Translations under genes and position numbers: made by a program
NCBI RefSeq assembly: GCF_001884065.1
Contig: NZ_MACH01000062.1
Coordinates: 1-48,279, forward strand
Direction: 5' to 3'
DNA: 48,279 nucleotides
DNA from: Bacillus proteolyticus
GTDB taxonomy: Bacteria > Bacillota > Bacilli > Bacillales > Bacillaceae_G
Shown here: one piece after another, positions 1 to 12,118 of the stretch
How positions within the stretch are numbered: position 1 is the first letter of the stretch
Layout of the letters: every line of letters starts with the position of its first letter
Notes under the pieces: model-generated
What the model saw: the letters and a program-made list of their open reading frames with translations, nothing else
Database searches by the model: none
Told to the model about the DNA's origin: nothing

Positions 1-37
1 GGACCTTGTCCCTGTGAGAGTAGGACGTCGCCAAGCA
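1..37 (+). rRNA. rrf: 5S ribosomal RNA, 3' end only
   Basis: The first bases match the 3' third of a Bacillus 5S rRNA: the GUCCC-type helix, the conserved GAGAGUAGGACG segment and the CGCCAAGC end. The gene is cut by the window edge, so only the last 37 or so bases are present. A strong terminator follows at once, so this is the last gene of an rRNA operon that enters from the left. The exact mature end is uncertain by a few bases. Confidence 0.9.
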
Positions 38-40
38 ACT

Positions 41-72
41 AAAAACACAAGTCTTTTGACTTGTGTTTTTTT
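41..72 (+). terminator. rRNA operon terminator
   Basis: A perfect 13-bp stem (41-53 with 58-70) closes a TTTT loop, and the right arm ends in a T-run. It sits a few bases after the 5S rRNA end and terminates the upstream rRNA operon. Confidence 0.9.
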
Positions 73-225
73 GTATTGTTAAACAGTACGTAAAAGAAGT
101 AATGATAATACAAACACGTTGCCCAAGAGTTAATCATATTATATAAGAGATTGATGTATATTTTTCTGTAAATTGTTAAGGAATAGAAGTATAAAATATG
201 TCCATTTAAATAGGGAGGGAAGGTT

Positions 226-405
226 ATGAAATCGCAAAGCGAAGTTTGCATTGTTTGTGAGACAGAAAGAAAAGAAGGTATATATGTTTATAATAATTTG
301 ATTTGTTATGAATGTGAAAAAGATATGGTGAATACGGAGACAAATGATCCGAAGTATATATATTATTTAAAACAACTTCGAAAATTAGAAGTATCATATT
401 TTTAA
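226..405 (+). CDS. csfB: Anti-sigma-G factor Gin (CsfB), 59 aa
   Basis: This is a short zinc-binding protein with two CxxC pairs, C8/C11 and C27/C30, followed by a charged helical tail. Its size, the cysteine spacing and its place just after an rRNA operon and upstream of yaaO/tmk match CsfB/Gin. In B. subtilis Gin is made under sigma-F, binds sigma-G and keeps it inactive in the forespore until engulfment is complete; it also acts on sigma-E. The ATG at 226 follows a strong AGGGAGG site with 7-bp spacing. A palindromic terminator follows directly, so the gene looks monocistronic. I could not find a convincing sigma-F promoter upstream. In B. subtilis xpaC and yaaN come next; they are not here. 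Confidence 0.85.
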   Translation: MKSQSEVCIVCETERKEGIYVYNNLICYECEKDMVNTETNDPKYIYYLKQLRKLEVSYF

Positions 406-431
406 ATAGGCATATGCCTATTATTTTTTTT
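405..431 (+). terminator. Terminator after csfB
   Basis: An 18-base perfect palindrome (405-422), which can fold as a hairpin with a tight loop, is followed by a run of eight or more T. It starts on the last base of the csfB stop codon. Confidence 0.75.
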
Positions 432-476
432 GTTCTGTATAATAGATATAGAATGAATAATAAGGAAGAGATATAG

Positions 477-1898
477 ATGAATCAAAATCGTATGCCTTTA
501 TATGAGGCTTTAATGGAATTTAAAGAAAGACGACCACTATCTTTTCATGTTCCAGGTCATAAGAATGGTTTAAACTTCCCTGAGGAAGCTACAGGAGGGT
601 TTAAAGACATATTATCGATGGATGTAACAGAGTTAACGGGATTAGATGATTTACATAGTCCATTTGAATGTATAGATGAAGCACAGCGATTATTAGCTGA
701 AGTATATGGCGTGCAAAAAAGTTATTTTTTAATTAATGGTTCAACAGTTGGAAATTTAGCGATGATTTTGTCTTGCTGCGGCGAACATGATATTGTCCTC
801 GTGCAAAGAAATTGTCATAAATCAATCATTAACGCTTTGAAATTAGCAGGGGCTAACCCGGTCTTTTTAAATCCATGGATTGATGAAGTACATAACGTAC
901 CAGTAGGTGTTCATGATGAAGCTATCAAGGAGGCGATTACAAAGTATCCGAATGCTAAAGCACTTATTTTAACACACCCTAATTACTATGGTATGGGGAT
1001 TGATTTAGAGGCAAGTATCGCTTACGCACATGAACATAAAATTCCTGTTCTAGTAGATGAAGCACATGGGGCACATTTTTGCATAGGGGATCCATTCCCA
1101 AAGTCAGCATTAGCTTATGGTGCGGATATTGTGGTTCATTCCGCACATAAAACATTACCTGCAATGACAATGGGATCTTATTTACATATAAATAGCCATT
1201 TGGTGAGTAAAGAAAAAGTGTCCTCCTATTTAAATATGCTACAATCTAGTAGCCCATCGTATCCAATTATGGCATCCCTTGATATAGCCCGTTTTGCAAT
1301 AGCGGTTATAAAGGAAAAAGGTCATGATGATATTGTTGAGTTTTTACGCCGATTTACAGAAGAATTGCGATCAATCCCGCAAATAGCTATTTTACAATAT
1401 CCGTTGCAAGATGAATTAAAGGTTACGGTGCAAACTCGTTGTCAGTTATCAGGGTATGAATTACAGTCCGTATTTGAACAGGTTGGTATATATACGGAAA
1501 TGGCAGATCCATATAACGTCCTATTTATATTACCGTTACAAGTAAATGGGGAGTATATAAAAGCTATAGAGATAATTCGAGCAGCTTTGCAGCAATATAA
1601 GGTAAAAGACAAGACAGCATCAATTCGTTATACTTATAAAGGAGAAATTTCTCCTTTACCGTATACGTATAAACAATTAGAGAGATACGAGACGAAGTTA
1701 GCATCTATAGAAGAAGCGGTTGGTATGATAGCTGCAGAAATGGTGATTCCGTATCCACCTGGAATTCCATTGATCATGTATGGAGAGAGAATTACTCAGG
1801 AACATACAAAGCAAATTACTCATTTAGAGAAAACAGGTGCTCGTTTTCAAGGTAGTACGAAATATATGAACGTGTATGATATAGAAAGTAGGTTTTAG
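477..1898 (+). CDS. yaaO: Orn/Lys/Arg decarboxylase-family PLP enzyme (YaaO), 473 aa
   Basis: This is a fold-type I pyridoxal-phosphate protein of the Orn/Lys/Arg decarboxylase major-domain family. The N-terminal FHVPGHKNG motif, the DEAHGAH segment and the [13 protein letters not shown] motif (PLP-binding lysine K225) are all present, followed by the C-terminal domain with its IPYPPGIPL signature. The length fits B. subtilis YaaO (about 480 aa). The family makes polyamine precursors by decarboxylating basic amino acids; the substrate cannot be read from sequence, and arginine and lysine are both possible. The ATG at 477 has GGAAGAG upstream. The stop is one base from the tmk start, so the two are probably co-transcribed. 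Confidence 0.85.
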   Translation: MNQNRMPLYEALMEFKERRPLSFHVPGHKNGLNFPEEATGGFKDILSMDVTELTGLDDLHSPFECIDEAQRLLAEVYGVQKSYFLINGSTVGNLAMILSCCGEHDIVLVQRNCHKSIINALKLAGANPVFLNPWIDEVHNVPVGVHDEAIKEAITKYPNAKALILTHPNYYGMGIDLEASIAYAHEHKIPVLVDEAHGAHFCIGDPFPKSALAYGADIVVHSAHKTLPAMTMGSYLHINSHLVSKEKVSSYLNMLQSSSPSYPIMASLDIARFAIAVIKEKGHDDIVEFLRRFTEELRSIPQIAILQYPLQDELKVTVQTRCQLSGYELQSVFEQVGIYTEMADPYNVLFILPLQVNGEYIKAIEIIRAALQQYKVKDKTASIRYTYKGEISPLPYTYKQLERYETKLASIEEAVGMIAAEMVIPYPPGIPLIMYGERITQEHTKQITHLEKTGARFQGSTKYMNVYDIESRF

Positions 1899-1899
1899 G

Positions 1900-2526
1900 A
1901 TGAAGGGATTATTTGTGACAATTGAAGGGCCAGAAGGTTCGGGTAAAACAACGTTAATTAAAAGTTTATTGCCATATTTTGAGCAAAAGGAACAAAAGGT
2001 AATGGCGACCAGGGAACCGGGTGGTATTGCAATTTCTGAAGATATTAGAACAATTTTACATAAACAAGAATATACGATGATGGAAGCACGTACAGAGGCA
2101 CTTTTGTATGCTGCTGCACGTAGACAACATTTAGTGGAAAAAGTTATGCCAGCACTTGAGGAAAACTATCTTGTACTATGTGATCGTTTTATAGATAGCT
2201 CTTTAGCGTATCAAGGATATGCAAGAGGCTTAGGTATGGATAAAGTATTTGAAATTAATCGTTTCGCAACGGAAGATTGTATGCCTAGTTTAACAATTTA
2301 TTTAGACATTGAGCCAGAGGTTGGGTTAGCACGAATTGAAAAAGATGCAGGACGCGAAGTAAATCGACTAGATATGGAAGACATCGCTTTCCATAAACGC
2401 GTGCGTGAAGGGTATTTACAAGTTGTAGAGCGCTTCTCTGATCGTATTGTAGTAGTGGATGCTGATCAACCAATGGAAAAACTTATAGAAGAAGTTATTC
2501 AGATTGTAGAAGATAAATTGTTATAA
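1900..2526 (+). CDS. tmk: Thymidylate kinase, 208 aa
   Basis: dTMP kinase phosphorylates dTMP to dTDP with ATP in the cytoplasm, an essential step of dTTP synthesis. The P-loop GPEGSGKT is at residues 10-17, followed by TREPGG, the [13 protein letters not shown] motif that contacts substrate, and the LID region. The length is normal. It starts one base after the yaaO stop. In B. subtilis tmk is followed by yaaQ (darA) and yaaR before holB; here holB begins only 35 bp downstream and both genes are missing. Confidence 0.96.
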   Translation: MKGLFVTIEGPEGSGKTTLIKSLLPYFEQKEQKVMATREPGGIAISEDIRTILHKQEYTMMEARTEALLYAAARRQHLVEKVMPALEENYLVLCDRFIDSSLAYQGYARGLGMDKVFEINRFATEDCMPSLTIYLDIEPEVGLARIEKDAGREVNRLDMEDIAFHKRVREGYLQVVERFSDRIVVVDADQPMEKLIEEVIQIVEDKLL

Positions 2527-2561
2527 TAGAAGGAAAGAATGAAATAAGTGAGGTATGCATT

Positions 2562-3545
2562 ATGATAAAGACGTGGGAGCAGCTTTCTGCTATACAGCCC
2601 ATCGGTGTCAAAATGTTGATGAATAGCATTGCAAAAGAGCGTATATCCCACGCTTACTTGTTAGAGGGAGGAAAAGGGACTGGGAAGTTCGCAACAGCAA
2701 TTCAAATGGCAAAAAGTTTTCTCTGTTCACAAAGAAATGGTGTAGAGCCTTGTCATGTATGTACGAATTGTCGCCGAATTGATTCAGGTAACCATCCAAA
2801 CTTACATATTGTAAAACCAGGTGGATTATCTATTAAAAAACAGCAAATTCAAGATTTACAAGAAGAGTTTTCAAAAACAGGATTAGAAGCAAATAAAAAA
2901 GTATATATTATTGAGCATGCAGATCGTATGACAGCAAATGCAGCGAATACACTCTTAAAGTTTTTAGAAGAACCAAGTAGTGATACAACAGCCATTTTAC
3001 TTACTGAACAAAGTCATCAGATTTTAAATACAATCTTATCTCGTTGTCAAGTTGTTACATTTAGGCCGTTACCTACAGAATCCTTAATTAAGAGATTAGA
3101 GGAAGAAGGTATTACAGTTTCTTTATCTACACTGGCTGCACAGCTTACAAATAGTTTTGAAGAAGCTTTATTAATGTGTAATGATGAATGGTTTGCACAA
3201 GCGAGAGCTTTAGTGATAAAATTATGTGAAGCGCTCGAAAAAGATAAGGCCTCTATTTTTTTTGTACAAGAAAAATGGGGGAAGCACTTTGGAGAGAAAG
3301 AACAATTACAGCAAGGCTTAGATATGTTACTCCTTATTTATAAGGATTTATTATATGTTCAACTTGGAGAAGAAGATCGTCTTGTTTTTCATGAGCAGAA
3401 AGAGATGTTTGAATCCTTTTCTTATGCTCAGAAGCGCATTGTATCAGCTCTCTTTCATATATTAGAGGCAAAAAATAGAATCAACGCTAATGTAAATGCG
3501 CAGCTTGTGTTCGAACAGTTAGTGTTGCGGTTGCAGGAGGGATGA
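2562..3545 (+). CDS. holB: DNA polymerase III delta' subunit, 327 aa
   Basis: The delta' subunit is part of the clamp loader (tau/gamma, delta, delta') that places the beta sliding clamp on primed DNA. The AAA+ core has a degenerate P-loop, GGKGTGKF, in which the last Ser/Thr is Phe, in line with delta' being a non-hydrolysing member. A zinc-finger cysteine cluster (CSQRN...CHVCTNC) and the conserved SRC motif (LSRCQVV), which supplies an arginine finger to a neighbouring subunit, are present. The ATG at 2562 has GTGAGG 8 bp upstream. It sits in the yaaO-tmk-holB-ricT-yabA run; its last bases hold the Shine-Dalgarno of ricT. Confidence 0.93.
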   Translation: MIKTWEQLSAIQPIGVKMLMNSIAKERISHAYLLEGGKGTGKFATAIQMAKSFLCSQRNGVEPCHVCTNCRRIDSGNHPNLHIVKPGGLSIKKQQIQDLQEEFSKTGLEANKKVYIIEHADRMTANAANTLLKFLEEPSSDTTAILLTEQSHQILNTILSRCQVVTFRPLPTESLIKRLEEEGITVSLSTLAAQLTNSFEEALLMCNDEWFAQARALVIKLCEALEKDKASIFFVQEKWGKHFGEKEQLQQGLDMLLLIYKDLLYVQLGEEDRLVFHEQKEMFESFSYAQKRIVSALFHILEAKNRINANVNAQLVFEQLVLRLQEG

Positions 3546-3550
3546 CCGTT

Positions 3551-4743
<1,193 letters not shown>

Positions 4744-4744
4744 G

Positions 4745-4781
4745 ATTACCTTTCCAATATAATTGGAAAGGTAATTTTTTA
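4745..4781 (+). terminator. Terminator after yabA
   Basis: A 14-bp perfect stem (4745-4758 with 4762-4775), a 3-base loop and a T-run begin 2 bp after the yabA stop codon. Confidence 0.92.
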
Positions 4782-4863
4782 TACATGAGAGTAGAATGAA
4801 ATTTATTTTTACATTAATAGAGGATGAAATAGGGTAGGTTAAGTGTAAGAAAGGGAGCAATAT

Positions 4864-5604
4864 ATGAATTTATACGAAGATGAACGTTTAGATTACTTAT
4901 TAGCACAAGATATGAAGATTATACAAAGTCCATCAGTATTTAATTTCTCTTTAGATGCTGTGTTACTTGCAGATTTTGCTTGGGTACCAATTCAAAAAGG
5001 TAATTTACTTGATTTGTGTACGGGGAATGCGGTTGTACCTCTTTTATTGAGTACAAGGACAAAGGGGACAATTACAGGTGTAGAGATTCAAGAGCGCTTA
5101 TATGATATGGGAATAAGAAGCATTCAATACAATAATTTAGAAGAAAGAATTCATTTAATCCATGGAGATTTGAAAGATATGCCGGAGAAACTTGGACGCC
5201 ATCAATATGATGTTGTAACGTGTAATCCTCCTTATTTTCAAACACCGCAAACTTCTGAGAAAAACATGAATGAACATTTAGCGATAGCTCGTCACGAAAT
5301 TATGTGTACATTAGAAGATGTTGTATATGCAAGTAGCCAGTTGGTGAAACAGGGTGGGAAAGTTGCATTTGTACATCGTCCAGGTCGTTTTCTCGATATC
5401 GTTACATTGATGCGTAAATACAAAATTGAACCGAAACGTGTGCGATTTGTTTATCCTAAGGCTGGTAAAGAAGCGAATACATTGTTAATTGAAGGAATTA
5501 AGGATGGAAATGCAGATTTAAAAATCTTGCCACCTCTTTTTGTATATGAAGAGAATAACGAATATACAGAGGAGATTCGTTCAATTTTATATGGAGACGA
5601 ATAA
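4864..5604 (+). CDS. yabB: tRNA1(Val) adenine-37 N6-methyltransferase-like protein (YabB), 246 aa
   Basis: This is a class I SAM-dependent methyltransferase. Motif I is [15 protein letters not shown] (residues near 48-62), and CNPPYF is the NPPY motif of N6-adenine methyltransferases. The family includes E. coli TrmN6 (YfiC), which methylates A37 of tRNA-Val1. Whether this Bacillus member has the same tRNA target is an inference. The ATG at 4864 has AAAGGGAGC upstream. Its 3' end overlaps yazA by 14 bases, and yazA overlaps rsmI, so the three form one translationally linked operon. Confidence 0.88.
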   Translation: MNLYEDERLDYLLAQDMKIIQSPSVFNFSLDAVLLADFAWVPIQKGNLLDLCTGNAVVPLLLSTRTKGTITGVEIQERLYDMGIRSIQYNNLEERIHLIHGDLKDMPEKLGRHQYDVVTCNPPYFQTPQTSEKNMNEHLAIARHEIMCTLEDVVYASSQLVKQGGKVAFVHRPGRFLDIVTLMRKYKIEPKRVRFVYPKAGKEANTLLIEGIKDGNADLKILPPLFVYEENNEYTEEIRSILYGDE

Positions 5605-5881
5605 GCATTGTTTTTATGTGGTAGAGTGTTCTGATGGAAGTTATTATGCTGGATATACAAATCATATAGAAAAGCGGATTCAGACTCATAATAATGGAAA
5701 AGGTGCTAGATATACACGTGCTAGACTTCCGGTTGTTTTAAAATATGTAGAGGATCATGAGGATAAACGAACGGCTATGCAAGCTGAATATCATTTTAAG
5801 CAGTTAACGAGGAAACAAAAAGAAGAATACATGCAAAAAGGAGAACGCTATGTGGCAGCAAAAAAGCTTTCAGCAAAATGA
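5591..5881 (+). CDS. yazA: GIY-YIG nuclease-domain protein YazA (UPF0213), 96 aa
   Basis: This is a single GIY-YIG domain. The [18 protein letters not shown] start carries the two YV/YAG strands of the motif and is followed by a conserved arginine helix ([19 protein letters not shown]). The family is UvrC/Slx1-like in fold; its cellular role is not established. The ATG at 5591 is chosen because similarity begins there; an in-frame extension to 5540 would only translate the end of yabB in another frame. The Shine-Dalgarno is distant (GAGGAG near 5570), so translation may be coupled to yabB. It overlaps rsmI by 32 bases. Confidence 0.87.
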   Translation: METNKHCFYVVECSDGSYYAGYTNHIEKRIQTHNNGKGARYTRARLPVVLKYVEDHEDKRTAMQAEYHFKQLTRKQKEEYMQKGERYVAAKKLSAK

Positions 5882-6725
5882 AAAGGGAGTTTTATATTTA
5901 GTACCAACTCCAATCGGAAATTTAGAGGATATGACATTTCGTGCAATCCGAATTTTAAAAGAGGCAGATATTATTGCTGCTGAAGATACAAGACAAACGA
6001 AGAAGCTTTGTAATTATTTTGAAATTGAAACACCAGTTATGAGTTATCACGAGCATAACAAAGAAGTAAGTGGACGAAAAATTTTAGATAAGTTAGAAGA
6101 TGGTAAGACTGTAGCCATTGTGAGCGATGCCGGTATGCCGTGTATTTCTGACCCTGGTTACGATATTGTTGTAGAAGCTGTAGCAGAACAATATCATGTT
6201 ATCCCGCTTCCTGGAGCGAATGCGGCTCTTACAGCATTAATCGCATCAGGACTTGAAACAAAGCAGTTTTATTTCTATGGATTTTTGCAAAGAAATAAAA
6301 AGGAAAGAAGAATGCAATTAGAGAAGATTCGTTACGTACAAACTACAATGATGTTTTATGAAGCACCTCATCGTCTAGATGATACTTTAATCTCAATGCA
6401 AGAAGTTTTAGGGAATAGGGAAATCGTATTATGTCGCGAGCTAACGAAAAAATTTGAAGAATTTATTCGTGGAACAATTGAGGAAGCGATTGAGTGGACG
6501 AAGCAAAATGAAGTCCGTGGTGAGTTTTGTATTTTAGTAGCTGGTTCAACGGAAGAACCTGCTCCAGAAGAACAATGGTGGGAATCTGTTTCAGTATATG
6601 ATCATATTGAACATTATATAAATGAAAAAGGCATGAATTCAAAAGAAGCGATTAAAACAGTCGCTAAAGATCGAGATTTGTCGAAAAGGGATGTATATCA
6701 AATCTATCATGTCGATAAAAAATAA
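5850..6725 (+). CDS. rsmI: 16S rRNA (cytidine-1402 2'-O)-methyltransferase RsmI, 291 aa
   Basis: RsmI belongs to the tetrapyrrole-methylase fold and 2'-O-methylates C1402 in the 16S rRNA decoding centre. Family hallmarks are LVPTPIGNLEDMTFRA at the N-terminus, AAEDTRQT, SDAGMPCISDPG and PGANAALTALIASGL. The ATG at 5850 has AAAAGGAG 6 bp upstream, inside yazA. The length of 291 aa matches other B. cereus-group copies. It faces abrB tail to tail across a shared terminator. Confidence 0.94.
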   Translation: MWQQKSFQQNEKGVLYLVPTPIGNLEDMTFRAIRILKEADIIAAEDTRQTKKLCNYFEIETPVMSYHEHNKEVSGRKILDKLEDGKTVAIVSDAGMPCISDPGYDIVVEAVAEQYHVIPLPGANAALTALIASGLETKQFYFYGFLQRNKKERRMQLEKIRYVQTTMMFYEAPHRLDDTLISMQEVLGNREIVLCRELTKKFEEFIRGTIEEAIEWTKQNEVRGEFCILVAGSTEEPAPEEQWWESVSVYDHIEHYINEKGMNSKEAIKTVAKDRDLSKRDVYQIYHVDKK

Positions 6726-6752
6726 GCTTCTCATAATTGAGAAGCTTATTTT
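6717..6752. terminator. Bidirectional terminator between rsmI and abrB
   Basis: A 13-bp perfect stem (6721-6733 with 6738-6750) encloses TAAT. T-runs flank it on both strands, so it can serve rsmI on the + strand and abrB on the - strand. The abrB stop codon lies inside the right arm. Confidence 0.9.
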
Positions 6753-7030
6753 GCTGTTTCGATATAATCATGAAGTTCGTTTAAGATTTGCTCAGCGCCT
6801 TCTTTGCTTAAGATAATTTTTCCTTCAGCTAAAGATAGGTTACCATCAGATACTTCACCAGTTACTTGGCAAGTCATGTTTGGTTTATATTTTTTTAAGA
6901 TGATTTTTTCGTCATCAACGTAGATTTCAAGAGCATCCTTTTCTGCAATACCTAAAGTACGGCGTAATTCGATTGGAATTACCACACGACCTAATTCATC
7001 AACTTTACGAACGATACCAGTAGATTTCAT
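6746..7030 (-). CDS. abrB: Transition-state regulator AbrB, 94 aa
   Basis: AbrB is the global DNA-binding repressor that keeps post-exponential genes (sporulation, antibiotics, proteases, toxins) off during growth. The N-terminal SpoVT-AbrB swapped-hairpin domain (residues 1-50, KSTGIVRKVDELGRVVIP with R23/R24) and the C-terminal multimerisation half with the conserved C54 are present. It is the only protein gene on the - strand. The reverse strand shows TAGGAGG about 8 bp before the ATG, a sigma-A promoter (7118-7146) and two Spo0A boxes (7084-7100), so repression by Spo0A~P is expected as in B. subtilis. Confidence 0.96.
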   Translation of the reverse strand: MKSTGIVRKVDELGRVVIPIELRRTLGIAEKDALEIYVDDEKIILKKYKPNMTCQVTGEVSDGNLSLAEGKIILSKEGAEQILNELHDYIETAK

Positions 7031-7083
7031 AATTCTTTTCCTCCTAAATAAATAGTTTATAAGTTACGAGTCTATTTTTTTGA

Positions 7084-7100
7084 TTCGTCATTTTTCGACA
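7084..7100 (-). promoter_or_regulatory. Tandem Spo0A boxes of abrB
   Basis: On the - strand two 0A-box heptamers, TGTCGAA (7094-7100) and TGACGAA (7084-7090), are separated by three bases. The same tandem arrangement lies just downstream of the abrB start site in B. subtilis, where Spo0A~P represses. Here they lie about 18 bp beyond the -10 hexamer. Confidence 0.85.
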
Positions 7101-7117
7101 AAATACCCTATGGACAT

Positions 7118-7146
7118 ATGATACCAATCATTTACATTTCCGTCAA
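7118..7146 (-). promoter_or_regulatory. abrB sigma-A promoter
   Basis: Read on the - strand: TTGACG (7141-7146), 17-bp spacer, TATCAT (7118-7123). The Spo0A boxes start shortly after the predicted transcription start. Confidence 0.8.
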
Positions 7147-7364
7147 TTCTTAAATTCTATATTTTTTAAAAAGATTTATAGATTTCTTACTTCTTATATA
7201 TAATAGAATGTGGGTAATTACTATAATTATTTCGTTTTATTTTCTGAAAAATATATATATTTCAGAGAAGGGTTGTATAATTTTTAAAAATATGAGTAAT
7301 AGATGATAAAGATATCGAGCATTAACTCGTTTTTATATGTGAGTTTTTGATATACTGTTTATAA

Positions 7365-9380
<2,016 letters not shown>

Positions 9381-9390
9381 TTGAGACAAG

Positions 9391-9434
9391 AAAAGAGATG
9401 TTTCACGTGTAACATGTGTGAAGCATCTTTTTTC
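9391..9434 (+). terminator. Terminator after metG
   Basis: An 11-bp stem with one G-U pair (9396-9406 with 9418-9428) and a T-rich tail, 11 bp after the metG stop. Confidence 0.8.
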
Positions 9435-9452
9435 TTTTTAAATTCCCTTTTT

Positions 9453-9481
9453 TTGCATTAAAATTGTAGTATTGTTATCGT
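9453..9481 (+). promoter_or_regulatory. Candidate sigma-A promoter for tatD
   Basis: TTGCAT (9453-9458), 17-bp spacer, TATCGT (9476-9481), located 67 bp before the tatD start. Both hexamers are imperfect. Confidence 0.4.
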
Positions 9482-9548
9482 TAAGTTAGAAAAGGCTTAA
9501 TTTTTTTCTAGGATAGAATTGATTTCAATATAAAAGGAGTTATTTATT

Positions 9549-10316
9549 ATGTTGTTTGATACACATTCACATTTAAATGCAGAGCAGTTTGAAGAAGATT
9601 TACAAGAAGTTATTGCAAGGATGAAAGAAGCAGGAGTTACATATACAGTTGTTGTGGGATTCGATGAAGTAACAATAAAAAAAGCGATTGAACTAGCTGA
9701 AGCCTATGATTTTATTTACGCTGCAGTTGGATGGCATCCCGTTGATGCAATCGACATGACAGAGGAACATTTGGCTTGGTTAGAAGAATTAGCTGCTCAC
9801 CCTAAAGTAGTTGCTCTTGGAGAAATGGGATTAGATTATCACTGGGATAAGTCTCCAAAAGAAATACAGAAGGAAGTATTCCGTAAACAAATTGCATTAG
9901 CTAAAAAGGTAAAATTACCGATTATTATACATAACCGCGATGCAACTCAAGATATTGTTGATATCCTAGGGGAGGAGAATGCAGCTGAAGTGGGAGGCAT
10001 TATGCATTGCTTTAGCGGCAGTGTAGAAGTAGCACAGCGATGTGTCGATATGAACTTTTTAATTTCATTAGGTGGGCCTGTTACATTTAAAAATGCGAAA
10101 AAACCGAAAGAAGTTGCTATGGAGATTCCATTAGAAAAATTATTGATAGAGACAGATTGTCCATATTTAACACCACATCCATTTCGAGGGAAACGAAATG
10201 AACCTAGTTATGTAAAACTAGTAGCAGAAGAAATTGCGAATTTAAAAGGAATTTCTTATGACGAGGTAGCACAAATAACAACAAAGAATGCAAAAGCTTT
10301 ATTTGGTGTCGAATAA
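9549..10316 (+). CDS. tatD: TatD-family metal-dependent hydrolase (YabD), 255 aa
   Basis: This is a TIM-barrel amidohydrolase-type nuclease. Metal ligands are visible in order: DTHSHLN (H6, H8), GEMGLDYHW, IIHNRDA, IMHCFSGS and IETDCPYLTPHPFRG. The family includes TatD DNases and the YcfH/YabD group linked to DNA repair and tRNA quality control. Its in vivo substrate here is unknown. The ATG at 9549 follows AAAGGAG by 11 bp. A strong terminator follows. In B. subtilis yabE comes next; it is missing here. Confidence 0.9.
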   Translation: MLFDTHSHLNAEQFEEDLQEVIARMKEAGVTYTVVVGFDEVTIKKAIELAEAYDFIYAAVGWHPVDAIDMTEEHLAWLEELAAHPKVVALGEMGLDYHWDKSPKEIQKEVFRKQIALAKKVKLPIIIHNRDATQDIVDILGEENAAEVGGIMHCFSGSVEVAQRCVDMNFLISLGGPVTFKNAKKPKEVAMEIPLEKLLIETDCPYLTPHPFRGKRNEPSYVKLVAEEIANLKGISYDEVAQITTKNAKALFGVE

Positions 10317-10351
10317 AAAAGAGTGGGGGAGCCCCATTCTTTTTTATTTTT
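10315..10351 (+). terminator. Terminator after tatD
   Basis: A 14-bp stem (10315-10328 with 10332-10345) with a GGGG/CCCC core, a GAG loop and a T-run. It begins inside the tatD stop codon. Confidence 0.88.
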
Positions 10352-10575
10352 TAGAAGAGGGATAGTAGAAATGCTAAGAGCCCATTATTTACTCATAACA
10401 TAAGTGTAGAAATATTGCGGATAAATTAGGATGGAGATAGAAGTGTTACAATAAGAATAGTGAACAAAGATTTTTCTCTTCTACTTTTTAAAATGTACGA
10501 TTGGGAAAATAATAATGGAAAAGTCGTCATTTTTTTGTTTTACTAAGTAGAGACGAAACGAGTGTGGAGGCAAGC

Positions 10576-12008
<1,433 letters not shown>

Positions 12009-12014
12009 GAATAT

Positions 12015-12048
12015 GAAAGGGACAGTTCAACTTGAGCTGTCCCTTTTG
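12015..12048 (+). terminator. Terminator after rsmA
   Basis: A stem of at least 10 bp (12016-12025 with 12037-12046) that can extend inward, followed by TTTT. Confidence 0.82.
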
Positions 12049-12050
12049 TC

Positions 12051-12078
12051 ACCTTTCCTTTCCTAAATTCATACTTTA
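12051..12078 (+). promoter_or_regulatory. Putative sigma-K promoter of yabG
   Basis: CATACTTTA (12070-12078) is an exact match to the sigma-K -10 consensus CATAnnnTA. An AC dinucleotide (12051-12052), the core of the sigma-K -35, lies 17 bp upstream. The site is 40 bp before yabG, which is a sigma-K gene in B. subtilis. Confidence 0.65.
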
Positions 12079-12118
12079 AAAGCAGGTAAGATGGCCTAAC
12101 GAGTTTGGAGGTAGGAGA

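Noticed and set aside
156-190. GTATA as a possible sigma-F -35 for csfB
   Set aside because: No GG-rich sigma-F -10 occurs at 15-16 bp, so the promoter could not be supported although sigma-F control is expected.
39-251. 70-aa - strand frame after the 5S rRNA
   Set aside because: It covers the rRNA terminator and the csfB start on the other strand, has a composition typical of AT-rich noise and no ribosome-binding site.
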